Below, one piece after another: positions 39,278 through 47,672 of a stretch of DNA of 64,000 bases. Each line of letters starts with the position of its first letter. Within the stretch, counting starts at the first letter, position 1. Source of the stretch: Schlesneria sp. DSM 10557 (lineage in GTDB: Bacteria > Planctomycetota > Planctomycetia > Planctomycetales > Planctomycetaceae); assembly GCF_041860085.1 (NCBI RefSeq), contig NZ_CP124747.1, forward strand, positions 6,037,001-6,101,000, written 5' to 3'. Below the pieces are notes generated by a model that saw only the letters and a program-made list of their open reading frames with translations, made no database searches and was not told the origin of the DNA. A program made the position numbers and the translations under genes.

Positions 39278-40003
39278 CTAGACCTGCACGAGGCCCGCGT
39301 CGACAAAGAGATCGATCCCCGCGAGGAATCGTGACTCATTCTGTGCGAGGTAAACTGCGGCGTCGGCGATTTCCTCGGGATCGCTGATTCGATCGAAAGT
39401 GATTCCTTCGGCGAATGCACCTTGCGTCCTGTTGCCGAACAACGGAGGAACGATCGGGGCAGGGTTGATAACGTTGACCCTGATATTTTTCAGTTTCAGG
39501 CTGCTTGTCCACGTTTTTGCGAACGCGCTGACGGCAGCCTTCGTGGCGTTGTAGGCACCGATGTTGTCGAAGCCCGTCACACCGGCAACAGAACTGGTCA
39601 GAATGATGGAAGCACCGTCATTGAGAAGCGGCAGCGCCTTCTGAACGGAAATCAACAGGCGGCGCACGTTGATTCCGAACAGCTTGTGGAAATGAACTTC
39701 CGTTGCGGACCCATAGTTATCACGCTCGCTATACCCCGCGTTGGCGAACAGGATATCGATGCGGCCTTTCTTTGACCGGACGGTTTCATACAGGCGACCA
39801 AGATCAGCAAACTTGTCGATGTCCCCCTGGACAGGGGCAGCGTGTCGGCCAATTTGCATCACGGGCGTGTCGAATTCAGCATGGCTGCGTCCCGTGATAA
39901 ATACGTCCGCGCCTTCTGACACAAACTTGCGCGCGGCAGCGACCCCAAGTTCGGTGCATCCACCCGTGATGACGGCTACTTTGCCTTCCAGCTTCTTTGA
40001 CAT
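39278..40003 (-). CDS. SDR-family oxidoreductase
   Basis: A 241-residue short-chain dehydrogenase/reductase. The cofactor loop TGGCTELG near residues 13-20 is a variant of TGxxxGxG; other blocks are ILFANAGYSE, SIILTSSVAGVTG (catalytic Ser region) and YNATKAAVSAFAKTW (Tyr-x3-Lys). The C-terminus DRISDPEEIADAAVYLAQNESRFLAGIDLFVDAGLVQV is standard for the fold. Closest in pattern to oxidoreductases often placed beside TetR-type regulators, but none is here. Single-gene unit; the terminator follows at 39205-39257. Substrate unknown. Confidence 0.92.
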   Translation of the reverse strand: MSKKLEGKVAVITGGCTELGVAAARKFVSEGADVFITGRSHAEFDTPVMQIGRHAAPVQGDIDKFADLGRLYETVRSKKGRIDILFANAGYSERDNYGSATEVHFHKLFGINVRRLLISVQKALPLLNDGASIILTSSVAGVTGFDNIGAYNATKAAVSAFAKTWTSSLKLKNIRVNVINPAPIVPPLFGNRTQGAFAEGITFDRISDPEEIADAAVYLAQNESRFLAGIDLFVDAGLVQV

Positions 40004-40314
40004 GGTTTGGCTTCAAACTCCTCATCAGATGTCAAGAACCACTGACGGTCAAATATCGCTCAGACCGCTGTCGAGAACGCGACCCTGACAGACTGAATTA
40101 CCGTCCGTTGATGCGAGTCTTACATCCTCAGGCCGCTTTTTTGAGAAAAATCAGAAAATGGCGACGTCTTTGAGGTGATTGGACAGGTTCCCAGTGCGTG
40201 CGAGGCTGAGTCAGAAGAGCAGTAGAGAAATCCTGTAAGAAAGTTTGCGGGAAACGGTATTTCCTACAAGAGGGGTGAGTTGGCCGTTTGACTGTTCACG
40301 CAAGCGAGGTTCGC
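40004..40314. other. Intergenic gap, promoter region
   Basis: Gap of 311 bases between the divergent SDR gene and the small gene at 40315. A GAGG ribosome binding site for the latter sits at its right end. I see no gene or strong repeat. Confidence 0.4.
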
Positions 40315-40512
40315 ATGACGACACCGGTGATTGAACGAATTCGCAAGTACTTCCAGATTCCCGATGCCTCGATATTCATGGAGTTCCACAAGCCACACGC
40401 GAAAGAGATTGCGCATCGGAAAACCATGATCTGGGGGCTCGACGAGAGCATTCTGAGAAGTCTGCGCAAACAGCAAGCTGACGGCGGAGATATGTCATGT
40501 CCGACTGCCTGA
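40315..40512 (+). CDS. Small hypothetical protein
   Basis: A 65-residue protein that I do not recognise. The ATG at 40315 has GAGG 6 bases upstream, which supports translation. The sequence MTTPVIERIRKYFQIPDAS is predicted helical, and the rest contains an aromatic-rich and charged stretch (IFMEFHKPHAKEIAHRKTMIW) with no signal peptide or membrane segment. A pair of His residues (HKPHAKEIAHR) is the only notable feature. It is 126 bases upstream of the sigma factor in the same direction; a regulatory link is possible but not shown. Confidence 0.5.
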   Translation: MTTPVIERIRKYFQIPDASIFMEFHKPHAKEIAHRKTMIWGLDESILRSLRKQQADGGDMSCPTA

Positions 40513-40638
40513 GTCGTCTTTGGAACGGCCCTTTCCCTAGTCCACGCTACCCCCGGCGCGTATCATACGACGTAATGTCGTTGAAGAAGATCCCTCAGTC
40601 AGGATCCACGACAGCAACTGGTTTACTCAGGTGCTCAT

Positions 40639-41247
40639 TTGGCTGTCAACGACTCACCACTGACTCGAGCAAGTCTCCTGGTTCAGATTCGTGATGGCAC
40701 GAACCAGCGAGCGTGGCGAGAGTTTGTGAGTCTATATGGGCCGGTCGTGTATGGGTTTGCCCGGAAGCGGGGATTACAGGATGCAGACGCCGCTGACTTG
40801 ATGCAGGAGGTCATGCGTTCGGTTGCTGCGGCGATTGGTCAACTGGAGTATGACCGCAAGCGTGGATCGTTCGCCGGTTGGCTGTTTACGATCACTCGCA
40901 ATAAGGTTTTCAACTTCCTTTCGGCTCGGCGAAGTCGTCCGCAGGGAGCAGGGGATACCGACACTCACCGTCTGCTCAATGCCCAACCCGATAACGACGA
41001 AGGCTCCGACGCCTGGGAACTGGAATACCAAAGACAAATTGCTGCGATCGCGATGCAGCGAATCCAGCCAGAATTTCAGGAAAGTACGTGGCGGGCCTTC
41101 CAGTTGACGGCCGTTGATGGACTGCCGGCACCTGTGGTTGCCGAACGGACGGGGCTTTCCACAGGAGCCGTCTACGTGGCGAAAAGCCGTGTTCTCGCCC
41201 GATTGAAAAGCGAAGTCGAAGCGGTGCGGAAGCAGGAAGAGAATTAG
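40639..41247 (+). CDS. ECF-type RNA polymerase sigma factor
   Basis: A 202-residue group IV sigma-70 factor. Region 2 is visible in WREFVSLYGPVVYGFARKRGLQDADAADLMQEVMRSV and FAGWLFTITRNKVFNFL. Region 4 is WRAFQLTAVDGLPAPVVAERTGLSTGAVYVAKSRVLARLKSEV, a helix-turn-helix for the -35 element. The two are joined by a variable linker rich in polar residues. The pattern is that of planctomycete sigma factors encoded beside Ser/Thr kinases. The start is a TTG at 40639 (ribosome binding site weak). The next gene begins 2 bases after this stop, so the two are translated from one message. Confidence 0.92.
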   Translation: MAVNDSPLTRASLLVQIRDGTNQRAWREFVSLYGPVVYGFARKRGLQDADAADLMQEVMRSVAAAIGQLEYDRKRGSFAGWLFTITRNKVFNFLSARRSRPQGAGDTDTHRLLNAQPDNDEGSDAWELEYQRQIAAIAMQRIQPEFQESTWRAFQLTAVDGLPAPVVAERTGLSTGAVYVAKSRVLARLKSEVEAVRKQEEN

Positions 41248-41249
41248 TT

Positions 41250-43445
41250 ATGCATACAGATCAGACCTGCCCGCGTGCGGAAGAGCTTCGGCAGCTTCTC
41301 AATGGAACCCTCTCGGGCGAACGTCAACAGTCCTGCACTGAGCACATGGACGTGTGCAAGGGCTGCCAGACAACGCTCGAAGTCCTGGCTACCGAGGGGA
41401 CTGATCTGTCGAGCGTGGTGGGGAGCTTGCGCGAGTCCGCCCCTCCTGCCAATTCGGGCTACTGGAAAGCGGTCGAACAAGTTGAGGCGGTGCTTGAAGA
41501 GACGCTCGTTCCCAAAGTGAGCGTCCTGAAACGCGATGTCTCGCTCGACTTTCTCGAACCCCCCGTTGACGCCGCATACCTGGGACGAATTTCTCACTTT
41601 GATGTGATGCGTGTTCTGGGGCGGGGGGGGATGGGCGTCGTTCTCGAGGCGTTTGACTCTCATTTGCAGCGGAATGTTGCTCTGAAGGTGTTGGACCCTG
41701 ATCTGGCAGAAGATGACATTGCCCGTCAGCGTTTCTGCCGAGAGGCCCGCGCAGCCGCGTCGATCACACACGAAAACGTTGTGGCGGTGCACCAGGTGGA
41801 AAGATCGGGCGCCAATGGGCTTCCCTACCTTGTGATGCAGTTGATCACGGGAGAATCGCTGGAACAGCGATTGACCCGAGAAAAAAGCATGTCGATGCGC
41901 GAAGTCGTACGCATCGGGATGCAAGTTGCAAACGGGCTGGCAGCCGCTTATGCCCAGGGGCTGATTCACAGGGATATCAAGCCCGGAAATATTCTGCTTG
42001 AGCAATCGAATGACCGCGTGAAGCTGACGGACTTTGGTCTGGCTCGTGCTACGGAAGATGTGAAGCTGACACGTTCTGGTTTTGTCTCTGGCACGCCCCT
42101 GTATATGGCTCCCGAGCAGGCGATGGGGGAAGAACCGGACCACCGGTCGGACCTCTTCAGCCTCGGGGCTGTGATGTACGAGATGGTTGCCGGGCAGCCC
42201 CCTTTTACAGGCAATTCTGCACTCGCGATTCTGAAGCGTATCAGTGATACGAAGCATCAGTCGCTTCGTGAACTGAACCCTGAAGTCCCCGGATGGCTGG
42301 CCGATACGATCGATCAACTGCTTGCCAAGAAGCCGTCCGATCGAATCCAGTCAGCCACGCACCTTGCTGAACTGCTTGAGTTTCAACTTGCCCTGATGAA
42401 AACGTCGGAAGATGTACCTACGGTTTGCCGGATTGAGGCCAGTAAAGAAGCGGCGCGTCAACGCTGGATTTCGGCGGCGATTGGTGTGGGATTCTTGAGT
42501 CTCGGTTTGCTGGGTGGGATGTTGATCGCAAACCGCCCTTCTTCTGTCAGCACTGCCCCCGGTTCAGCAACCAAACCATTGGCGGTTCTCAGCGCTAATT
42601 CGGGTACCGTCTGGTCCGTAGCCTTCAGTCCGTCCAGTGACTTGCTCGCCATGGGTGTGGAGGATGGTTCCGTACGGATCTGGGACGTTCAATCCCGTAG
42701 CGTGAAATCGACCCTCAATGCCCACCGAGCGGCCGTCTGGTCAGCTCAGTTCACGCGCAAAGGAGACTTGCTGGCGACTGCAGGTGACGATGGTCTGATC
42801 AAGCTGTGGGATCTGTCCTTCTCGGAACCCAGGTTCACCTTCGAAAACCCCCACGCGGTGAGAAGCATCGTTTTCTCACACGATGATCAGGTGCTTTATG
42901 CAGGGAATAAAGACGGGGGAATTAAAGCCTGGTCACTGGAAACGAATCAATCCGTGGCCCAGGCTCACCAACCCAGTGCCATCTATGCTTTGGCAATTTC
43001 GCCCGACAACGAGACCCTTGCCAGTTCGGGAAGTGATAAGGTTGTTCGACTCTGGAATGCTCGCAATCTGACGCAGAAATTGCTGCTGGAGGGACATTCT
43101 GGCCCGGTCTATGGTCTCGCCTTCAACCACGACGGTCACCAGTTGGCGTCGGTGGGGTGGGATAAGATGATCCGCATCTGGGATGCTGATAGTGGGCTTC
43201 TGCTGCGATCCTGGGATGGCAAAGGGGACGACATCTGGGGCGTGGCATACTCTCCAGATGGAAAACGCCTCGCCACGGGGGGGCACGAGGGAGTAGTGAA
43301 ACTCTGGAATCCGGAAACAGGACAACTGCTCGATGAATTTCTGGGCCACAAGATTGCGGTGCACAACCTGAAGTTCAACCAGGACGGACATCTCCTGGCA
43401 TCCGGAGGCCGAGACGGGACCGTCCGGATCTGGAAGATCGAGTAA
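41250..43445 (+). CDS. Ser/Thr protein kinase with zinc-binding N-terminus, one TM helix and WD40 repeats
   Basis: A 731-residue transmembrane Hanks-type kinase. The N-terminus has a ZAS-like zinc motif His32-x3-Cys36-x2-Cys39 as in zinc-binding anti-sigma factors. The kinase domain starts near residue 112: VLGRGGMGVVLEAFD, VALKVLDP, HRDIKPGNILL, DFGLARA, GTPLYMAPEQ. A membrane helix (AAIGVGFLSLGLLGGMLIA) lies near 410-430. The C-terminal part is a WD40 propeller of about seven repeats (SPSSDLLAMGVEDGSVRIWDV to SGGRDGTVRIWKIE), placed outside the cytoplasm by this topology. The gene overlaps functionally with the sigma factor 2 bases upstream; binding of the sigma factor by the N-terminal zinc motif is a reasonable inference. 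Confidence 0.93.
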   Translation: MHTDQTCPRAEELRQLLNGTLSGERQQSCTEHMDVCKGCQTTLEVLATEGTDLSSVVGSLRESAPPANSGYWKAVEQVEAVLEETLVPKVSVLKRDVSLDFLEPPVDAAYLGRISHFDVMRVLGRGGMGVVLEAFDSHLQRNVALKVLDPDLAEDDIARQRFCREARAAASITHENVVAVHQVERSGANGLPYLVMQLITGESLEQRLTREKSMSMREVVRIGMQVANGLAAAYAQGLIHRDIKPGNILLEQSNDRVKLTDFGLARATEDVKLTRSGFVSGTPLYMAPEQAMGEEPDHRSDLFSLGAVMYEMVAGQPPFTGNSALAILKRISDTKHQSLRELNPEVPGWLADTIDQLLAKKPSDRIQSATHLAELLEFQLALMKTSEDVPTVCRIEASKEAARQRWISAAIGVGFLSLGLLGGMLIANRPSSVSTAPGSATKPLAVLSANSGTVWSVAFSPSSDLLAMGVEDGSVRIWDVQSRSVKSTLNAHRAAVWSAQFTRKGDLLATAGDDGLIKLWDLSFSEPRFTFENPHAVRSIVFSHDDQVLYAGNKDGGIKAWSLETNQSVAQAHQPSAIYALAISPDNETLASSGSDKVVRLWNARNLTQKLLLEGHSGPVYGLAFNHDGHQLASVGWDKMIRIWDADSGLLLRSWDGKGDDIWGVAYSPDGKRLATGGHEGVVKLWNPETGQLLDEFLGHKIAVHNLKFNQDGHLLASGGRDGTVRIWKIE

Positions 43446-43467
43446 TCGTTACCTTGCGTGTGTGGTT

Positions 43468-45291
43468 TCAGGGTGAGCGGAGGGCGCGGTGCATTAGCTC
43501 GGCGCCCTCTTGCGCGGCACGATTCCCGGGATTAATTCTCAGCACGGTCGTGTAATAGTGCAGGGCGGTCCGGGCGTCCCCCCTTCGCTGGTAGACTTCC
43601 CCGAGAAACAGATTTCCCGTTTCCGAATCTGGCCGAAGCTTCAGCAGTTCCTGGAAATGCAGCTCGGCGAGGTCGAGTTTCTGGAGCTTCAGGTAAGTAA
43701 AGCCGAGCATGTCGTGAGCCCGGTCGGAATGAGGGTCAATTTCGAGGCTCAGCTTGAACCACTTTTCGGCTTCTTCGTAGTTCTGCTGAATCATCCGACA
43801 GAGTCCCAGGTTTAATCGGGCTCGAATGAAGTTCGGGACAGTCGACGCGATGGGCTCGAGAATGACTGCCGCAGCGTCGAATTTCTTCTGTTCGATCAAG
43901 TGGATTGCCTCGTCGACCCCGTTGAGGTGTACGAGCATGTCCTTGATGTCTGGAAGCTCCTTCTGACCTTTAAGATCGAGTGCAGCACGGGCGGGGCCGC
44001 CTGTGTATCCAAGACTCTCCAACGCCCGACGATCTTGAGCGGAAAGTTCGACGTTCTCTCCTGAACGGAGGCGAAGCTTCTCTTCAAAGATCGCGAGTTC
44101 GTTTTCCAGATCGTTCAGAACGTCTGAATTTGTCATGGCGAGGTTCACGAGTTCCGACGGATCCGCAGTCAGATCATACAGTTCCGGGCGTGTTGATCGG
44201 ACATACCGCCACCGCTCGGTCGTCAGCCCCCGCAGAGGGGACCAGAACGCTTGCAGGTAAGGTTCATCTGTCAGCGAGTAGCAGGTACGTGGTTCAAGGG
44301 GTTGACCCGAGAGGGCAGGTTGCAGACTGCGCCCACTGATCTCAGGTGGGACAGGCGCACCTGCCGCGTTCAGCAGAGTCGGGAAGAGATCGACTAAAGG
44401 AACCGGTTGAGTCACCCGTCGGCCAGGGGACTGAATTCGAGGATCCACCACAATCAAGGGGACCCGCAAGGTCGATTCGTGAAGCGTAAATCCGTGAGTC
44501 AGCTCTCCGTGCTCGCCCAGGCTCTCTCCATGGTCACCGACGACCAGAATGTAAGTCTTGTCCCTGATCCCCAACTCGTCCAGTGTTTTCAACAGCCTCC
44601 CCACGAGCAGGTCGGTATAGGCGAGTTCCCCGTCATACGGCTGATTGTCAAATCGATTGCCGAATTCATCCGGATGAAGAAGGTACGGCTCGTGCGGATC
44701 GTAGAGGTGGACCCAGCAGAGAAAGGGGGATGGGGACGGACTGGAAGCAGATTTCTTCAGCCAGCGGCTTGCGGAATCAATCACGAACTTGCCGTCGCGG
44801 TAGCGGTGGAGTTCGTCACTCTCCGGGCTTGCAGTCGAGAGGTCATCATCGTAGCGCTCGAACCCGCGGCTCAGACCGAAGCGCGACTGGAGAACGAACG
44901 CGCTGACGAACGCCGCACTGTTATATCCGACCTGTTTAACGAGCTCGGCAAGTATGGGGATTCCGGGTAGCAGGCTCGTCTGCCCATTCGTGACCACTCC
45001 ATGTTCAGGAGGCCACAACCCTGTGAACATCGACGTGTGGGAAGGGGCCGTCATGGGAGCCGGTGCGTAGGCGCGCTCGAACAGAATTCCCCTTTGAGCC
45101 AGGGAATCCAGATGAGGTGTCTCCGCTCCTGAGTATCCATAACATCCCAGGCGGTCTGCGCGTGTCGTATCAAGAGTGATAACAAGGATATTCAGCCGAG
45201 GCTGCTGTCCTCGCATCAGGATTATGCACGTGATCAGAACGGCGGCAGCGACACACAGGCCACCCCAAACCATTTTGGACCTGACTTGCAT
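43468..45291 (-). CDS. Sulfatase-fold (alkaline phosphatase superfamily) protein with TPR domain, Thr in place of Cys
   Basis: A 607-residue membrane-anchored protein: N-terminal helix (VWGGLCVAAAVLITCIILM), a sulfatase-fold domain (~32-430), then TPR repeats (~470-600: LNLGLCRMIQQNYEEAEKWFKLSLEIDPHSD, AHDMLGFTYLKLQKLDLAELHFQ). Fold landmarks are ILVITLDTTRADRLGCYG (metal Asp41) and DHGESLGEHGELTHGFTLHE. At the position of the formylglycine Cys (C-x-P-S-R) it has Thr81 in MTAPSHTSM, and the Arg is His. A true sulfatase would need Cys or Ser there, so a Thr nucleophile phosphotransfer or phosphodiester activity is more likely. The ATG at 45291 has a GGAG site; a GTG at 45327 is possible. Convergent with the kinase gene, 22 bases apart. 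Confidence 0.88.
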   Translation of the reverse strand: MQVRSKMVWGGLCVAAAVLITCIILMRGQQPRLNILVITLDTTRADRLGCYGYSGAETPHLDSLAQRGILFERAYAPAPMTAPSHTSMFTGLWPPEHGVVTNGQTSLLPGIPILAELVKQVGYNSAAFVSAFVLQSRFGLSRGFERYDDDLSTASPESDELHRYRDGKFVIDSASRWLKKSASSPSPSPFLCWVHLYDPHEPYLLHPDEFGNRFDNQPYDGELAYTDLLVGRLLKTLDELGIRDKTYILVVGDHGESLGEHGELTHGFTLHESTLRVPLIVVDPRIQSPGRRVTQPVPLVDLFPTLLNAAGAPVPPEISGRSLQPALSGQPLEPRTCYSLTDEPYLQAFWSPLRGLTTERWRYVRSTRPELYDLTADPSELVNLAMTNSDVLNDLENELAIFEEKLRLRSGENVELSAQDRRALESLGYTGGPARAALDLKGQKELPDIKDMLVHLNGVDEAIHLIEQKKFDAAAVILEPIASTVPNFIRARLNLGLCRMIQQNYEEAEKWFKLSLEIDPHSDRAHDMLGFTYLKLQKLDLAELHFQELLKLRPDSETGNLFLGEVYQRRGDARTALHYYTTVLRINPGNRAAQEGAELMHRALRSP

Positions 45292-45318
45292 CGAATCTCC
45301 TGGGGGCGAAAGGAGGTA

Positions 45319-45441
45319 GTTGTTCACAGACGCAGAAAGAGACGTGAGGGGAACCGGGTGACTACGATAATGAAGTCATCCCGGTTTTTCCTCTCGAACC
45401 TTTCTGGCTGTTCACACAATGGGTGTTGGACTGTGAACAAC
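45319..45441. promoter_or_regulatory. Three TGTTCACA-type boxes upstream of the sulfatase-fold gene
   Basis: TGTTCACA occurs at 45321-45328 and 45409-45416, and its reverse complement TGTGAACA at 45432-45439. The last two form an inverted pair with a 15-base spacer (centres 23 bases apart, about two helical turns). The outer copies are longer: GTTGTTCACAG (45319-45329) is the exact reverse complement of CTGTGAACAAC (45431-45441). This looks like an operator array with possible looping, but the regulator is unknown. Confidence 0.45.
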
Positions 45442-45498
45442 CACGCCCACAACGGCCCTCAGCGAGGGGGAACAATATTCAGGTTGATCAACTTGAGC

Positions 45499-45972
45499 TT
45501 ATTTTTTCCTTTTCTCCAGTTTGAAATCGTAGGGGGATTTGCCGCTTGCCACGTCTGCCACCAGCTTCGATTCCACGGCATACTGTCGTGGAAGCTCCTC
45601 CTTTGCACCAAAATTCATCGGGCCTCCGGGATTTTTGGGGTCTGGCTTCCAGACGGATCCATCGGCTTTCACCATTCGACTGACTGAAACGCGGTATTTG
45701 CCGGGAATTGCTCCTGGTTTCGGCTTGCCGTCCGGGCCGAGCGACTTGAGTTCATACTTTCCGGATTCATCCGTGGTTCCGACGGCCCCTTTGCCTTGAG
45801 TCTGTTCGAGTGGTGTGAACGAAACGGTTGCATCGACCAGCGGCTTACCGTCAAACGTAATCGTGCCGGATGCGGGAACTGGATCAGGCCACTTGGGGAG
45901 TTTCGGGCCGCCTCCACAACCCAGGACCGCAGTTAAGCTAAGAAGAATGAGTGCTCTCAAACCAAATTTCAT
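45499..45972 (-). CDS. Lipoprotein with carboxypeptidase-regulatory-like/transthyretin-like domain
   Basis: A 157-residue lipoprotein. The signal peptide MKFGLRALILLSLTAVLGCGG has lipobox VLGC. The rest forms a beta-sandwich-like domain: GTITFDGKPLVDATVSFTPLEQ, GKGAVGTTDESGKYELKSL and GAIPGKYRVSVSRMVK, the pattern of carboxypeptidase regulatory-like proteins that are very common in planctomycetes and usually follow a DUF1559 gene. That is the case here (DUF1559 gene at 46090 upstream). The ATG at 45972 is used because a TAAGGA lies 8 bases upstream; in-frame ATG at 45990 is possible. Function unknown; probably surface-attached. Confidence 0.88.
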   Translation of the reverse strand: MKFGLRALILLSLTAVLGCGGGPKLPKWPDPVPASGTITFDGKPLVDATVSFTPLEQTQGKGAVGTTDESGKYELKSLGPDGKPKPGAIPGKYRVSVSRMVKADGSVWKPDPKNPGGPMNFGAKEELPRQYAVESKLVADVASGKSPYDFKLEKRKK

Positions 45973-46020
45973 ACGGGGAATCCTTACCATAATGCGAGCC
46001 AAATGAGGGAATAGCGCGAA

Positions 46021-46047
46021 CGCTGCCAGATGAAGGGTCTGGCAGCG
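46021..46047 (-). terminator. Hairpin between DUF1559 and lipoprotein genes
   Basis: Perfect 10-bp stem CGCTGCCAGA (46021-46030) and TCTGGCAGCG (46038-46047) with a 7-base loop. It lies in the 117-base gap between the DUF1559 stop and the lipoprotein start. Only a weak T-rich stretch follows on the minus strand, so it may be a partial terminator or an mRNA stability element. Confidence 0.65.
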
Positions 46048-46089
46048 CTTCAAATGAACATGCGCAGGAAATTCGAATCCGCAGAGGGA

Positions 46090-47112
46090 TTAGAATTCGC
46101 TGGGATTGACGCCGTCTGAGACGTAGCCAAGAGCCGCCTGTGCCTGTCCGGCGATATTTTCGCTGATAAAGCGAACTGCCCCATCGCCCATCAGCGCGTG
46201 ACATCCCCCAACATGGAGGCTACCGGGGGAACTCCATTGTCCCAGTCGGCCGTAGAGATAAGTTGATGGGTCGTTGTTGTAGATCCACTGATTGATTGGC
46301 GTCCATGGCCAACTCTGTCCGGGCCCCACATAAGGTCCGACGAAGTCGATTCCCAGGTTCACATGGCAGACGTAAGTCCACCCCCCAAGAGTTCCGTTGT
46401 ACTTCTCGCGGGTTTGCTCAGCCATGACGACGCAATTACTGGTGCCATCAACCCAGTCTCGCATTTGAGTCCCTTTGTCAGAGCCAAAAGCGCGGCGGTT
46501 TTTCAGGTCTTGTGCTGACCAGTAGTGGGCGTAGTAATACTCAAGGTAGGTTGCACACATGGCGTAGCTCGTACGGTATCCCCCTGCCTGTGTCGAGCTG
46601 ATGCTGTAGTACTTGTTGACGCCAGTGTAGTAGTCACTCCCCGGATCGGATGGGCATTTAAAGAGGGCAACTTTCGTTTTTGACAGCTCGGCATTCACGT
46701 TTGGATCACCTGTCACCGCACTTGGCTGGTACATGTCATAGACGTGCGACCAACTCGCGGCGTGTTGGAAATTCCAGGCGTTATAGAGGGGGGCCTGATC
46801 GATGTAAGGTGCCAGCAAAAGCAAACCCGAAACGTTCATGTAGCGTGGAATCGCAGGTACGGTCCCTCCCCCAGCAAAAGAGTCTACACCCCCGATACCT
46901 GGTGCGATTGACAACGGTGGGAAGCAGGAGTGAGTATCGTGGTAGTTGTGGAGAGCCAATCCCAGATTCTTCAGATTGTTCTTGCATTGTGTCCGACGGG
47001 CTGATTCCCGAGCCTGCTGCACCGCCGGAAGGAGCAGTGCGATCAGAACTGCGATGATCGCGATGACCACCAGCAGCTCAATTAACGTAAAGCCAACGCG
47101 ACGCGATTTCAT
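46090..47112 (-). CDS. DUF1559 prepilin-like protein
   Basis: A 340-residue protein of the DUF1559 family, abundant in planctomycetes. The N-terminus MKSRRVGFTLIELLVVIAII is a type III prepilin/type II pseudopilin leader with cleavage expected after Gly8 and Glu at +5, followed by a long hydrophobic helix (AVLIALLLPAVQQARESARR). The body is the globular DUF1559 domain with NNLKNLGLALHNYHDTHSCFPP and the C-terminal motif HVGGCHALMGDGAVRFISENI. Role unknown; thought to be extracellular fibre-like or surface subunits. The ATG at 47112 has an AAGGAG at 7 bases. The lipoprotein gene follows downstream, a common pairing. Confidence 0.95.
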   Translation of the reverse strand: MKSRRVGFTLIELLVVIAIIAVLIALLLPAVQQARESARRTQCKNNLKNLGLALHNYHDTHSCFPPLSIAPGIGGVDSFAGGGTVPAIPRYMNVSGLLLLAPYIDQAPLYNAWNFQHAASWSHVYDMYQPSAVTGDPNVNAELSKTKVALFKCPSDPGSDYYTGVNKYYSISSTQAGGYRTSYAMCATYLEYYYAHYWSAQDLKNRRAFGSDKGTQMRDWVDGTSNCVVMAEQTREKYNGTLGGWTYVCHVNLGIDFVGPYVGPGQSWPWTPINQWIYNNDPSTYLYGRLGQWSSPGSLHVGGCHALMGDGAVRFISENIAGQAQAALGYVSDGVNPSEF

Positions 47113-47672
47113 CAGATGCTCCTTGTCGTCTAGAAAAGCAAGGATAAAAACAACCGCAAGTGCGGTATCAACGCAGATGAACGCAGAAGCTGAAGCGAAG
47201 TCGAAATAAAAACATCCAGGCACGAAGGTGCCCGGCGATGGAATTTCAGTTCGAGGCGTCGGCCGAAGTTGGCGATGGGATCCTGAAGCGAATCAAATCA
47301 GAAACTAAAACAATACCAATCAGAAGTTCAGTGAAGAACGTAAAGTACTGCTGAGAAAGGAGTGTTTCTGGATGGTCACCCAACGAAACGAAGTTTCACC
47401 TATGGTGTGCACTGAGAGTGCCGAATGACTGAATTTAGGTATACTGCTGCGGCAAGCCGAAGTAGTCAAGCGAAAAATCCGAATCGTGATCCTTCTTTTC
47501 GGATAATTCTTAGGCATTTTTGATCGTAAATTATGCACATGCTAACATCATGGCGGATTTCATGCGGACGTATCGATCAGCGTCACAATAAGCTCGCATC
47601 CTGAGTAGCATGCGAGAAACTGCGAGTTAAGCTTCATAGCATGTTCTCTCTGAATACCCGGTGAAATCACGA
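47113..47672. other. AT-richer gap upstream of DUF1559
   Basis: Gap of 560 bases between the DUF1559 gene and the left end of the ISL3 element. It is noticeably richer in A+T than the rest of the window (47290-47560) and should contain the DUF1559 promoter. I see no gene. Confidence 0.4.

Noticed and set aside
41244-42317. 357-residue open frame antisense to the kinase gene
   Set aside because: Covers the kinase domain, whose motifs are all intact on the plus strand; shadow frame.
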